In this document: positions 30,446 through 38,670 of the stretch, in pieces
How the letters are laid out: each line of letters opens with the position of its first letter
How positions within the stretch are numbered: position 1 is the first letter of the stretch
Assembly (NCBI GenBank): GCA_019638285.1
Contig: JAHBUB010000021.1
Span: forward strand, 1 to 55,830
From: Cyclobacteriaceae bacterium
GTDB lineage: Bacteria > Bacteroidota > Bacteroidia > Cytophagales > Cyclobacteriaceae
DNA length: 55,830 nt
Direction: 5' to 3'
Notes under the pieces: generated by a model
Seen by the model: only the letters and a program-made list of their open reading frames with translations
Databases searched by the model: none
What the model was told of the DNA's origin: nothing
Translations under genes and position numbers: made by a program

Positions 30446-30760
30446 ATGTTACAACAGCTAAAAAATTTACTGGGTTTTGGACCCAGAATTGACTACAAAG
30501 AACTGGTAAAGGGTGGAGCTATCATTGTTGATGTGCGCACAAAGGGAGAATACCAATATGGTTGCATCAAAGGATCTATCAATATTCCAGTTCAGGATTT
30601 ACAAAATCATCTGGGAAGATTTAAGAAGGATAAAATTATAATCACATGTTGTGCATCAGGAGCGCGCAGTGGCTCAGCCAGGCGCATCTTATTGTCAAAT
30701 GGTTTTAAAGAAGTTCACAATGGTGGTGGATGGTCGAGCTTACAATATAAAATCCGATAA
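30446..30760 (+). CDS. Small rhodanese-like protein (second of two)
   Basis: A 104-residue rhodanese domain with active Cys69 in TCCASGARSG and the family opening GGAIIVDVRTKGEYQYG. It has an extra N-terminal segment of about 20 residues (MLQQLKNLLGFGPRIDYKEL) that the first copy lacks, and ends in the usual HNGGGWSSL. The two copies share motifs but differ in most positions, so they are not a recent duplication. No sulfide:quinone reductase, MBL-fold persulfide dioxygenase or YeeE/YedE transporter is next to them, although such partners are common for rhodaneses in Bacteroidota. Confidence 0.93.
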   Translation: MLQQLKNLLGFGPRIDYKELVKGGAIIVDVRTKGEYQYGCIKGSINIPVQDLQNHLGRFKKDKIIITCCASGARSGSARRILLSNGFKEVHNGGGWSSLQYKIR

Positions 30761-30793
30761 ACATCACTTGAACTTCCTGTTTAAGAAAAAGAA

Positions 30794-30843
30794 ATGCTTC
30801 TTATGTTTCTGCGGATCACTATCGGAAGAAATATAAGAAGCAT
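30794..30843 (-). terminator. Hairpin between the rhodanese pair and the S9 peptidase gene
   Basis: Perfect 11-base arms ATGCTTCTTAT (30794-30804) and ATAAGAAGCAT (30833-30843), extended by TTTC/GAAA next to one mismatch. On the minus strand the stem is followed by a T-rich run, so it best suits the end of the S9 peptidase transcript. It may also stop the rhodanese transcript coming the other way. Confidence 0.65.
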
Positions 30844-30909
30844 AGATTAAGAGCAATTCAAGAAATAACCTACCCTCGTCTGTAGGGCAATTGGACCTAG
30901 GAAGAAATA

Positions 30910-32931
30910 TCAGTTCATATATTTCTCAAACCATGCCATGATTCGCGGACTCACATCCATCAGGAGTTTTGGTTCTTGAGGCCCGTGCGGTGTGCGGGGA
31001 TAAACAATCATTTCAGTGTCTACCCCTTTGCGTTTTAATGCGTTATAAAACTCTTGCCCCTGCGTAAAAGGGACGCGCAAATCATTGGCTCCATGGATCA
31101 CCTGAGTGGGTGTTGTTGCGTTTTTGATTTGATAGATGGCAGAATGTTTTTCGTATTCTTCATAATCCTCCCAAAACTCTTTTCCTCCGGCATGGGCCAC
31201 GATGTAATCAGGGATATCGGTAGTGGTAACCATGCTTACAAGGTTGGGTAAGCCTGCACCCATACTGGCGGCCTTGAAACGATCCGTTTGCGTTACTACC
31301 CAGCTGGTCATGTAGCCACCGTAACTCCATCCCATTACAAATTGATTATTGCTATCAGCAATGCCCATGGCCAACACATGATCAACACCGGTCATTAAAT
31401 CCTGATAATCGCCAAATCCCCAATCGCGAATGTTGGCATAGCGAAAATCTTTTCCGTAACCAGAGCTTCCCCGTGGATTAGGCCGCAATACAATAAATCC
31501 TTTTTGTGCAAAATATTGTGTCATGTAGATACCAGGAGCTCCTGTATAACTTTGGGAGAAAACCCCAGCGGGGCCTCCATGTATTTGCAATACAATTGGA
31601 TATTTTTTTCCTTTTACGAAATCAACAGGATAAGTGAGCAATCCTTCAATCACCATTCCATCTTTTGATTTCCATGAGATCAATTCTGTTTTTCCTAAGG
31701 TCGGTGGATTGAAATCAGCATTCATGCTACTTATTTTTTTAGTATTTTCTCCTTTAAGCCCGGCTGTGAATACTTCCTTTGGTGTATTTACATCTTCAAA
31801 GGTGTAGCTCATTCGATTGCCTGATTGACTTATTGAAAATGAATTGCCAACTCCCTTCAAAGAAGTGATAATAGGAAGTTTTGAATCGGAATAAGCCAGG
31901 TAGTCACCCTTTAGCGTTTTGATGTTGTTGCTGGATGGAAGCGCCAACAATACTTGTGAGGTTTTATAATTTTCAGAAATGAAAAGGTATGTTCCATCCT
32001 GTGCCCACGCTACAATATTCGCACTGCGATCTGGTGTTTTCTGCAGTTCGATGAGATCACCCCCAGTGGCCGCTACTTTATAAACATCATTGAGTCCAAC
32101 CCGTTCTGGCTGGCCACCGGAGGATTGAAAAGCAATCCATTTTCCATCGGGTGAATACAGAGGGCTTGCATCTACCCCGGGCCTTTTGACAATGGATGTA
32201 ATTCTGCCACTGTCTGAAGGAATAGTAGAAATGTCCGATTGGAGACCTCCATCATTAATTGTTGGACTGGGTGCGTAGGAAAAAGCAATGGTAGAACCAT
32301 CGGGAGACCAATCAAATCCGTTTATATGGTAGTTGCCTGAAGTAAGTCGTTGGATTTTTCGATTTCCTGCTTTATCTGATGCTACCGATGTGGTGTAAAG
32401 ATGATTGTATTTGAAATTTTTGTCGACAAGAATGACATCGGTCTTTTCTTTTTTGCTTTTTTCTTCTTCCTTGGTATCAGGATCTTTCATGATATAGGCA
32501 ATGCGAGAGCCGTCTGGTGCCCATTTGAAGGAAGAGACCCCCGTTTTTGTATCTGTGATTTGCTCTGGCTCTCCACCCATGAGCCTCATAACAAACACCT
32601 GGTTCTTATTGTCATCCCGGTTAGATAGAAATGCAATTTGCTTACCGTCTGGTGAGAATTGTGGGGAGGTAGAAGATTTTTCACCTCTGGTGTACTGTAG
32701 ATTAAAACTGCCATCCGCTGCCGCTACCCAAATCTGGTCATTGTATTCTGATTTTTCGCCTTCCATAGAGGGTATGCGCACCACGTATGCAATGTATTTA
32801 CCATCAAGTGAGATTTGAGTATCAGTGATGTTTTTATACTGCATTATTTTTTCTGGTGTCCATATATTCTGGCTGCTAACAGTATAAACCACCGAAAGGA
32901 AAATGAGCAATAAGAAGGATGTTTTTTTCAT
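30910..32931 (-). CDS. Secreted S9 family peptidase (prolyl oligopeptidase / acylaminoacyl peptidase type)
   Basis: A 673-residue exported serine peptidase. The signal peptide is about residues 1-21 (KKTSFLLLIFLSVVYTVSSQ). The N-terminal half is a TolB/PD40-like beta-propeller (SPQFSPDGKQIAFLSNRDD; FKWAPDGSRIAYI). The C-terminal alpha/beta hydrolase has Ser536 in GWSYGGYM, Asp617 in GANDLRVPF and His649 in PRTPHGP. It should cleave short peptides in the periplasm or at the surface. The gene is monocistronic, with a terminator-like hairpin downstream. Confidence 0.95.
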   Translation of the reverse strand: MKKTSFLLLIFLSVVYTVSSQNIWTPEKIMQYKNITDTQISLDGKYIAYVVRIPSMEGEKSEYNDQIWVAAADGSFNLQYTRGEKSSTSPQFSPDGKQIAFLSNRDDNKNQVFVMRLMGGEPEQITDTKTGVSSFKWAPDGSRIAYIMKDPDTKEEEKSKKEKTDVILVDKNFKYNHLYTTSVASDKAGNRKIQRLTSGNYHINGFDWSPDGSTIAFSYAPSPTINDGGLQSDISTIPSDSGRITSIVKRPGVDASPLYSPDGKWIAFQSSGGQPERVGLNDVYKVAATGGDLIELQKTPDRSANIVAWAQDGTYLFISENYKTSQVLLALPSSNNIKTLKGDYLAYSDSKLPIITSLKGVGNSFSISQSGNRMSYTFEDVNTPKEVFTAGLKGENTKKISSMNADFNPPTLGKTELISWKSKDGMVIEGLLTYPVDFVKGKKYPIVLQIHGGPAGVFSQSYTGAPGIYMTQYFAQKGFIVLRPNPRGSSGYGKDFRYANIRDWGFGDYQDLMTGVDHVLAMGIADSNNQFVMGWSYGGYMTSWVVTQTDRFKAASMGAGLPNLVSMVTTTDIPDYIVAHAGGKEFWEDYEEYEKHSAIYQIKNATTPTQVIHGANDLRVPFTQGQEFYNALKRKGVDTEMIVYPRTPHGPQEPKLLMDVSPRIMAWFEKYMN

Positions 32932-32992
32932 GGTAGGTATCGTTAAGAAAGATTAAATAGAAACTTAGTTAATCAAAATCGAAGATCAAAGA

Positions 32993-33466
32993 TTATGATC
33001 GAATCAAATCGGTGTCAGGTGGCTCATAGCCTAGTATTCGTGCCATAGAAACCATTTGTCCTTTATGATGAAATTCATGGGTAATCATATGACTGAAAAG
33101 GACAAGAGGAGTAGATGAGAACTCTCTTTGTTTGCCTAATGGATTGATAATTGGTTTATCAATGGCTTGGCCATAAGTAACTATAAATTCTTCCATTAGC
33201 AGGTCAATTTTATTGTATTCATCTCGCATTTTCGCAAGGGTATCAATGCTATTGATATCGATATAAGGTTTTGCTCTTTGCAAAGCAAAATTACCAATCC
33301 AATGGATGTAGGCATCAGCAATATGTGTTTGCGTATTTCGTATGCTTCCTCTGCCAAAATTCTCTACCGGAGTGGCGTAATCTTTCGGTTCTATGGATTC
33401 AAAAAATTGAAACAAGACTTCTCTCGCCTCCTTAACCAATTGATATTGCCTGGATATTGTTTCCAT
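32993..33466 (-). CDS. DinB-like four-helix protein
   Basis: A 157-residue protein of the DinB/YfiT-like superfamily, a four-helix bundle that usually binds a metal through three His residues. Candidates are His in QTHIADAYIHW and in the HEFHHKGQM motif near the C terminus. The start is ATG at 33466 (METISRQYQLV); the longer frame starts with TTG and would overlap the divergent M20 gene's upstream region. Family members include thiol-dependent transferases; no substrate can be given here. Confidence 0.85.
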   Translation of the reverse strand: METISRQYQLVKEAREVLFQFFESIEPKDYATPVENFGRGSIRNTQTHIADAYIHWIGNFALQRAKPYIDINSIDTLAKMRDEYNKIDLLMEEFIVTYGQAIDKPIINPLGKQREFSSTPLVLFSHMITHEFHHKGQMVSMARILGYEPPDTDLIRS

Positions 33467-33587
33467 TGGTAATGCATATTGTAGATACCAAATTAGTCTT
33501 GTTTCATTAATTGTAAAATTGCAGAGCAAGAATTATATGTTGAATTTAATTAATTTGCCACCTGATATTTTTCTAAATAACCCTCGT

Positions 33588-34898
33588 ATGCAACGACTTA
33601 TTATAATAGCCCTAATTACAATGTCTGTGTCAATTCAGGCGCAGGTTTCTAAAGTGGAAAAAAAAATCGTGAATTCGGTGGACACGCATCATCCAGAGGC
33701 ACTCAGGCTGCTGGAGGAAGTAGTGAATATCAACAGTGGCTCCATGAATTTTGAGGGAGTGAAGAAAGTAGGAATGATTTTTCAAGCAAAACTGGACGCA
33801 TTGGGCTTCTCAACAAAGTGGGTAGATGGGAGTGCTTGGGGTCGATCAGGGCATTTGGTGGCTGAGCACAAAGGAAAAGGAAAAACACTCTTGCTAATAG
33901 GTCATTTGGATACGGTCTTTGAATTGGCAAGTCCATTTCAACAATTTAAAATGATCAATGACTCTATTATGAGTGGTCCAGGAGTGGGGGATATGAAGGG
34001 AGGAGATGTAATAATCATTCAGGCCATGCAGGCACTAAAAGATGCGGGTGCTTTAGAAAATATGAGCATCATTATTGTAATGACTGGGGATGAAGAGTTA
34101 AGCGGACGCCCATTGAATTTGGCGAGAAAAGATTTGATCGAAGCGGCTAAGTCTGCAGACATTGCGCTGGGATTTGAGGATGGTGATGGTAATCCAAAAA
34201 CGGCTGTGGTGGCTAGAAGAAGTTCTTTCGGTTGGGAGCTAAGGGTGGAGGGCGTGCCGTCACATTCATCTCAAATTTTCACTAAAGACATTGGAGCAGG
34301 GGCTATTTATGAAGCGGCTCGTATTATTAATGGTTTTTATGAGGCGTTGTCCAATGAAGAGAACCTGACTTTTAACCCAGGAATGATTTTGGGTGGTAGC
34401 ACTGTTGAACACGATAAAGAGATGGATGGTGGCAGTGCCTACGGAAAGAGTAATATCGTAGCAAAATATACGGTAGTGACAGGAGACATTCGCGCGATTT
34501 CACCTGAGCAATTGAAAAAAACGCAGGATACAATGCGTGAAATTGTTGCTAATCATAGACCACAGACAAAAGCGGAAATTATTTTTGATGATGGATATCC
34601 TCCCTTGGCGCCTGTGAAGGGTAATTATGATTTGCTGAGTTATTACAACAAAGCGAGCAACGACCTGGGATTTGGAAATGTAACGGCCGTGAAGCCCCGG
34701 GATGCAGGAGCTGCCGATATTTCATTCACAGCGCCCTATGTAGCGATGGCCATGGATGGACTTGGTCCAGGAAGTGCAGGAGGACACACTGTCAATGAGA
34801 CGGCTGACCCTCGTTCTATTGCCATCCAGGCGAAACGTACTGCCGTATTGATGTATAGATTGACACAAGAGAAAGTGATTACTGGGCAGAAGAAATAG
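33588..34898 (+). CDS. Secreted M20 family metallopeptidase (carboxypeptidase G2-like)
   Basis: A 436-residue exported peptidase. The start ATG at 33588 gives a signal peptide (MQRLIIIALITMSVSIQAQ); upstream Met codons in the same frame would bury it. Zinc ligands and catalytic residues can be seen in order: LIGHLDTV (His, and Asp of HxD), GVGDMKGG (bridging Asp), TGDEELSG (catalytic Glu pair) and the late GGHTVNE (His). The dimerisation domain lies between, at about residues 205-325. It resembles glutamate carboxypeptidase or carboxypeptidase G2. It ends 9 bases before the convergent DUF486 gene. Confidence 0.93.
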   Translation: MQRLIIIALITMSVSIQAQVSKVEKKIVNSVDTHHPEALRLLEEVVNINSGSMNFEGVKKVGMIFQAKLDALGFSTKWVDGSAWGRSGHLVAEHKGKGKTLLLIGHLDTVFELASPFQQFKMINDSIMSGPGVGDMKGGDVIIIQAMQALKDAGALENMSIIIVMTGDEELSGRPLNLARKDLIEAAKSADIALGFEDGDGNPKTAVVARRSSFGWELRVEGVPSHSSQIFTKDIGAGAIYEAARIINGFYEALSNEENLTFNPGMILGGSTVEHDKEMDGGSAYGKSNIVAKYTVVTGDIRAISPEQLKKTQDTMREIVANHRPQTKAEIIFDDGYPPLAPVKGNYDLLSYYNKASNDLGFGNVTAVKPRDAGAADISFTAPYVAMAMDGLGPGSAGGHTVNETADPRSIAIQAKRTAVLMYRLTQEKVITGQKK

Positions 34899-34907
34899 GA
34901 AAGATTA

Positions 34908-35276
34908 TTATTTTTTGAAAATGAAATACACAGCACCGATAAGCAGAGCAAAGCCTACAAGATGATTCCATCGGAGTGATTCTGTTTTAAAAAAAACAGC
35001 AGAAAAGGCAACAAACACTACCAGTGTTATTACTTCCTGAATTACCTTCAGTTCTACCAGTGAAAAAGGACCGCCATTCTCTTTGAACCCCACTCGATTG
35101 GCAGGAACCTGAAGTAAGTATTCGAAAAAGGCAATACCCCAGCTAATCAGAATGATGGTGAATAACGGTAGTCCTTTGCTCCATGACATTTCTTTAAATT
35201 TCAAATGCCCATACCAGGCAAATGTCATAAAGGTGTTTGACAATGTTAAGAGAGTGATGGTGAGCAGTGCTTTCAT
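34908..35276 (-). CDS. DMT-family small membrane protein, DUF486
   Basis: A 122-residue inner-membrane protein with four hydrophobic segments, at about 1-20, 38-55, 80-97 and 103-120. The motif FAWYGHLKF near the N terminus and FEYLLQVPANRVGF in the middle are hallmarks of DUF486, a small branch of the drug/metabolite transporter group. The transported compound is unknown. It lies downstream of ettA on the same strand, but a strong terminator separates the two. Confidence 0.9.
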   Translation of the reverse strand: MKALLTITLLTLSNTFMTFAWYGHLKFKEMSWSKGLPLFTIILISWGIAFFEYLLQVPANRVGFKENGGPFSLVELKVIQEVITLVVFVAFSAVFFKTESLRWNHLVGFALLIGAVYFIFKK

Positions 35277-35292
35277 GGTAGGGTGTTAAAAA

Positions 35293-35327
35293 ATAAGGCT
35301 CAAATTTAAACCAAATTTGAGCCTTAT
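35293..35327 (-). terminator. Rho-independent terminator of ettA
   Basis: Perfect 15-base arms (ATAAGGCTCAAATTT at 35293-35307 and its complement at 35313-35327) around AAACC. On the minus strand the stem is followed by TTTTTT. It is the strongest hairpin in the window and lies 23 bases after the ettA stop. Confidence 0.92.
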
Positions 35328-35349
35328 GCACAATGGGAATTCCGTAGCG

Positions 35350-37034
35350 TTATTTCACCAGTTTCTTGTATCTTATTCTATGGGGCTGATCATCCCCAAG
35401 TCGCTTCTTCCTGTTCTCCTCGTATTCACTAAAAGTCCCCTCATACCAATACACCTGCGAATCACCTTCGAAGGCAAGGATGTGGGTACATACGCGATCT
35501 AAAAACCATCTGTCGTGGGAAATGATTACTGCACAGCCGGCAAAGTTTTCCAGCGCTTCTTCTAAGGCTCGCAGTGTATTTATATCCAGATCGTTGGTAG
35601 GCTCATCAAGTAATAAAAGATTGCCCCCTTGCTTCAACGCAATAGCCAGATGTACACGGTTGCGCATCCCGCCTGAAAGCTCTTTTATTTTTTTCTGTTG
35701 ATCGTTGCCACCGAAGTTAAATTTGCTCACATAAGCACGGGAGTTAATCTCCTTTCCTCCGATCGTTATCAATTCATTGCCGCCCGTAATGGCCTGCCAC
35801 ACAGTATCATCAGGTTTTAATTCATCGTGCTCCTGATCCACATATGCAATTTTTACGGTATCACCCACGCTGAATGTTCCCGCGTCTGGAGCTTCTTTAC
35901 CGGTGATCATTTTGAATAAAGTAGTCTTACCTGCACCGTTCGGACCAATAATACCTACAATGCCTGCAGGCGGTAAAGAGAAAAAGTAAGGTTTTCATAC
36001 AGTAACTTATCACCATAGGCCTTAGAGACCCCATTGGCTTCAATTACTTTATTGCCTAATCTCGGCCCCGGTGGGATAAAGAGCTCCAATTTGTCTTCAC
36101 GCTCCTTCGTTTCCTGGCTTAATAATTTTTCATAGGCACCCAGACGTGCTTTGCCTTTGGCATGTCTTCCTTTTGGTCCCATGCGCACCCACTCCAATTC
36201 GCGCTCCAGTGTTTTCTGCCGCTTTGATTCTGTTTTCTCTTCCTGAGCAAGTCGTTTTGACTTTTGCTCCAACCATGAGGAATAATTTCCTTTCCATGGA
36301 ATGCCTTCTCCGCGATCAAGTTCAAGAATCCATCCTGCTACGTTATCCAAAAAATAACGATCGTGGGTGACAGCTATGATAGTTCCCTTGTATTGCCGCA
36401 AGTGTTCCTCCAACCAGTGTACTGATTCAGCATCAAGGTGGTTGGTAGGCTCATCCAATAGCAATACGTCTGGTTCCTTTAACAAAAGCCGACACAGAGC
36501 AACACGTCTTTTCTCACCTCCCGACAAGTGTTCCACTTTTGCATCGGGTGGAGGGCAGCGAAGGGCATCCATGGCACGCTCCAGTTTGTGATCCAGCTCC
36601 CAAGCATCCAATGCATCAATTTTTTCCTGTACCTCACCCTGCCTATTAATAAGCTTTTCCATGGCATCGGCATCTTCCATCACCGCAGGGTCAGCAAACT
36701 TGTTATTGATTTCTTCAAATTCCTTCAGCAAGTCAACTGTTTCTTTTACGCCTTCTTCAACTATCTGTTTAACTGTTTTTGACTTGTCCAGTTGAGGCTC
36801 TTGCTCCAGTAAACCCACAGAGAAACTTGAATCAGAAACGACCTCACCTTGAAACTCTTTGTCAAGACCGGCAATAATTCTCAAAAGCGAGGACTTACCA
36901 GATCCGTTGAGACCGAGCACGCCTATTTTGGCTCCGTAGAAAAAGGAGAGGTAGATATTTTTTAAGACTTGCTTATTAGGGGGGTAAATTTTGCTTACCC
37001 CGCTCATTGAAAATATGATCTTTTCGTCAGCCAT
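35350..37034 (-). pseudogene. ettA: ABC-F translation factor EttA, broken by a frameshift
   Basis: Two frames together cover a whole EttA (energy-dependent translational throttle), which binds the ribosomal E site. The upstream frame (35955-37034, 359 residues) has the first ATPase domain with Walker A LGLNGSGKSSLL, signature LSGGEKRRVAL and LLDEPTNHLD, then the linker. It goes out of frame at [10 protein letters not shown]-stop. The downstream frame holds the second domain: [20 protein letters not shown] continues without a start codon until MITGK. The break lies at the A run at 35975-35977; one extra base there restores the frame. The second Walker A is therefore lost from the main product. 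It could be a real mutation or a base-call error. Confidence 0.88.
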
Positions 37035-37326
37035 TCCGGTTCAATTTTTTGGAATTGCTAATATGATCATTTTGATGCAACACCTGAAGTGAGAGTGTAT
37101 AAATGTTTGATTTTGGGAGATAGAAGTGCTTTTTGCTTGTAAAAACATTATTAGGAGGAGCAGCGCGTCCTGTTGTCGATGCTTTTTTCTCAGAAGAGAA
37201 ATTATTTTTTTAGGAAATACCATTTCATATTGATCCTAATTATGCCATTGGGAGCCCAATTCGTAGGAAAGTCAACTACCGGTGAGCGCGTTTTTTTATT
37301 ACACTTCCTAAAAAGAGTAATAGGTA
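37035..37326. other. Intergenic region between ettA and the DUF2795 gene
   Basis: This is the upstream region of two divergent genes (347 bases in all). Only the DUF2795 promoter and Shine-Dalgarno at its right end could be assigned. An open frame of 64 codons at 37173-37367 crosses that promoter and is not considered real. No ettA promoter was recognised. Confidence 0.4.
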
Positions 37327-37356
37327 TTGTTCCTTACGGGTTAAATTCTATTTTTG
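37327..37356 (+). promoter_or_regulatory. Bacteroidota-type promoter of the DUF2795 gene
   Basis: TTG at 37327-37329, exactly 19 bases, then TATTTTTG at 37349-37356, a full match to TTG-N19-TAnnTTTG. The ATG is 25 bases past the -7 box, leaving a leader of about 20 bases. Confidence 0.75.
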
Positions 37357-37368
37357 CGAAAAATTAAA

Positions 37369-37375
37369 AGGAGGG
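37369..37375 (+). promoter_or_regulatory. Strong Shine-Dalgarno of the DUF2795 gene
   Basis: AGGAGGG, 6 bases before the ATG at 37382. This is unusual: almost no other start in the window has a recognisable Shine-Dalgarno, as expected for Bacteroidota, whose ribosomes hide the anti-Shine-Dalgarno. Confidence 0.85.
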
Positions 37376-37381
37376 AACGCT

Positions 37382-37603
37382 ATGTATTGGACACTCGAAT
37401 TGGCTTCTTATTTGGAGGATGCACCCTGGCCAGCAACCAAAGATGAATTGATTGACTTCTCAATCCGGTCTGGGGCACCCTTGGAGGTGGTGGAGAATTT
37501 ACAAGAGTTGGAGGATGACGGACAACCTTATGAAAGTATTGAGGAGATTTGGCCTGATTATCCCACTAAAGAAGACTTTTTCTTTAATGAAGATGAATAC
37601 TAG
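37382..37603 (+). CDS. DUF2795 small acidic protein
   Basis: A 73-residue cytosolic protein, highly acidic at its C terminus (PTKEDFFFNEDEY). It opens with MYWTLELASYLEDAPWPATK, a form I recognise from nearly identical small DUF2795 proteins in Bacteroidota. The middle (LIDFSIRSGAPLEVVENLQEL) is a small helical domain. Function unknown. It is monocistronic with a full promoter, a strong Shine-Dalgarno and its own terminator, which suggests high expression. Confidence 0.93.
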   Translation: MYWTLELASYLEDAPWPATKDELIDFSIRSGAPLEVVENLQELEDDGQPYESIEEIWPDYPTKEDFFFNEDEY

Positions 37604-37630
37604 AACTCAAAACTGATATTCAAAATAACG

Positions 37631-37658
37631 GGCCCTGACTTAAGGGCCTTTTATTTTT
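37631..37658 (+). terminator. Rho-independent terminator of the DUF2795 gene
   Basis: GGCCCT (37631-37636), a 6-base loop, AGGGCC (37643-37648), then TTTTATTTTT. It lies 27 bases after the stop codon. Confidence 0.9.
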
Positions 37659-37682
37659 CTAGGAATTAATTAATCTCGAATC

Positions 37683-38366
37683 TTAGGCTTCAAACTTTGA
37701 ATGGAGAAGTGCTTCGGCCACAATTAGATCCTCTTCTGTGGTGATTTTGATATTCCTATAACTGCCCTCGAACAAAGAAATCGAATGCCCGCTTTTTTCA
37801 GCAACACTGGCATCATCAGTAAGGCTTAAGTCTTCTTTTATTTTGTAAGCCTGCTTTATGAGGTTTACATCAAATGTCTGCGGTGTTTGAATGAGTCGAA
37901 AGCGGGAGCGATCCATGGCCTTGGTAGCATCTATGTCTGTCATGCGTATGGACTCTTTAAGTCGTACGGCCGCTACAGCGGTCTTGTGAACAGCCGCCAG
38001 GTGAAATGAGGCAGCGATGATGTCTTCACTCACCAAGGGTCTTACGCCATCGTGTATGGCTACCAATCCATCTCCGTTAATTAGGTCAAGTCCTCTTTTA
38101 ACTGACTGAAAACGTGTTTCACCACCCATTTGCAGCAAGATCGGTCTGTCGAAATGAAAACGTGCACAAATCGACCTCCAAATAGGAAAGTCGTCTTCTG
38201 GTAAAACGAGAATGATAGGAATGTTTTTTGAATATCTGATAAAAGCCTCTACGGTGTGGAGCAATATGGGCTTCCCATTCAATTCCAGAAACTGTTTGGG
38301 GAGCTTGCTTTTAATTCTGGTGCCTTTGCCACCGGCAACAATAAGTGCGTATTCTTTTTGATTCAC
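37683..38366 (-). CDS. ispD: 2-C-methyl-D-erythritol 4-phosphate cytidylyltransferase
   Basis: The third enzyme of the MEP pathway, 227 residues. The nucleotide-binding motif is ALIVAGGKGTRIKSKLPKQF at residues 7-26, slightly relaxed from the usual AAGxGxRM. The substrate motifs IHDGVRPLV, LKESIRMTD, QTPQTFD and TDDASVAEKSG are in order. The start is GTG at 38366, because a TAG lies two codons upstream in frame and the next Met is far inside. With dxr at 17824 it shows that isoprenoids are made by the MEP route. A terminator for the upstream small gene separates the two. Confidence 0.96.
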   Translation of the reverse strand: MNQKEYALIVAGGKGTRIKSKLPKQFLELNGKPILLHTVEAFIRYSKNIPIILVLPEDDFPIWRSICARFHFDRPILLQMGGETRFQSVKRGLDLINGDGLVAIHDGVRPLVSEDIIAASFHLAAVHKTAVAAVRLKESIRMTDIDATKAMDRSRFRLIQTPQTFDVNLIKQAYKIKEDLSLTDDASVAEKSGHSISLFEGSYRNIKITTEEDLIVAEALLHSKFEA

Positions 38367-38389
38367 GCTCTAAATATTCAAAGACAGAT

Positions 38390-38416
38390 AAAAAAAGCCC
38401 AACGATTCGCTGAGCT
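38390..38416 (-). terminator. Rho-independent terminator of the 43-residue membrane protein gene
   Basis: On the minus strand a 9-base stem with G-U pairs (AGCTCAGCG against CGTTGGGCT, loop AAT) at 38396-38416 is followed directly by TTTTTTT. It lies 28 bases after the stop of the small gene, which supports that gene being expressed. Confidence 0.82.
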
Positions 38417-38444
38417 TTCCATTGATATCAAAAATGAGCAAGAC

Positions 38445-38576
38445 TTAATGCTCGTTCTTCTCTTGTTTTTTGTTTTTCAGAAAATCTATGTACCCAAGGG
38501 CAGCCGCAAATCCGATTAAAACAGCAACGATGGTAATAAATAAGCTAGCACCATCTCCAATTACTTGATCATACAT
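38445..38576 (-). CDS. Small single-pass membrane protein, 43 residues
   Basis: A 43-residue frame that opens MYDQVIGDGASLF and has one hydrophobic helix (ITIVAVLIGFAAALGYI, about residues 14-30). The tail is basic and charged (FLKNKKQEKNEH), which by the positive-inside rule would face the cytosol. It has an ATG start and is followed by a well-formed terminator with a U tract, which a chance frame would not be expected to have. It does not overlap another gene. Not recognised as a named family; resemblance in shape to small cytochrome-oxidase assembly or stress peptides is only superficial. Confidence 0.7.
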   Translation of the reverse strand: MYDQVIGDGASLFITIVAVLIGFAAALGYIDFLKNKKQEKNEH

Positions 38577-38670
38577 AGTTCGTTCCGTTTAGTAGTTCAA
38601 AGTTACTCTAAACTTCGAATTGGTAAAATCAGAAGCGGTTAAATTTTACTAAAAAATAAGATTTCGGGGC

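Noticed and set aside
35955-35990. Programmed frameshift in ettA
   Set aside because: The bases at the break (TCT CTT TAC) do not form a usual slippery heptamer and no Shine-Dalgarno-like or pseudoknot signal was seen, and EttA is not known to use frameshifting. A mutation or base-call error is simpler.
37173-37367. Open frame of 64 codons upstream of the DUF2795 gene
   Set aside because: It runs across the consensus promoter of the DUF2795 gene and has no convincing start or family likeness.
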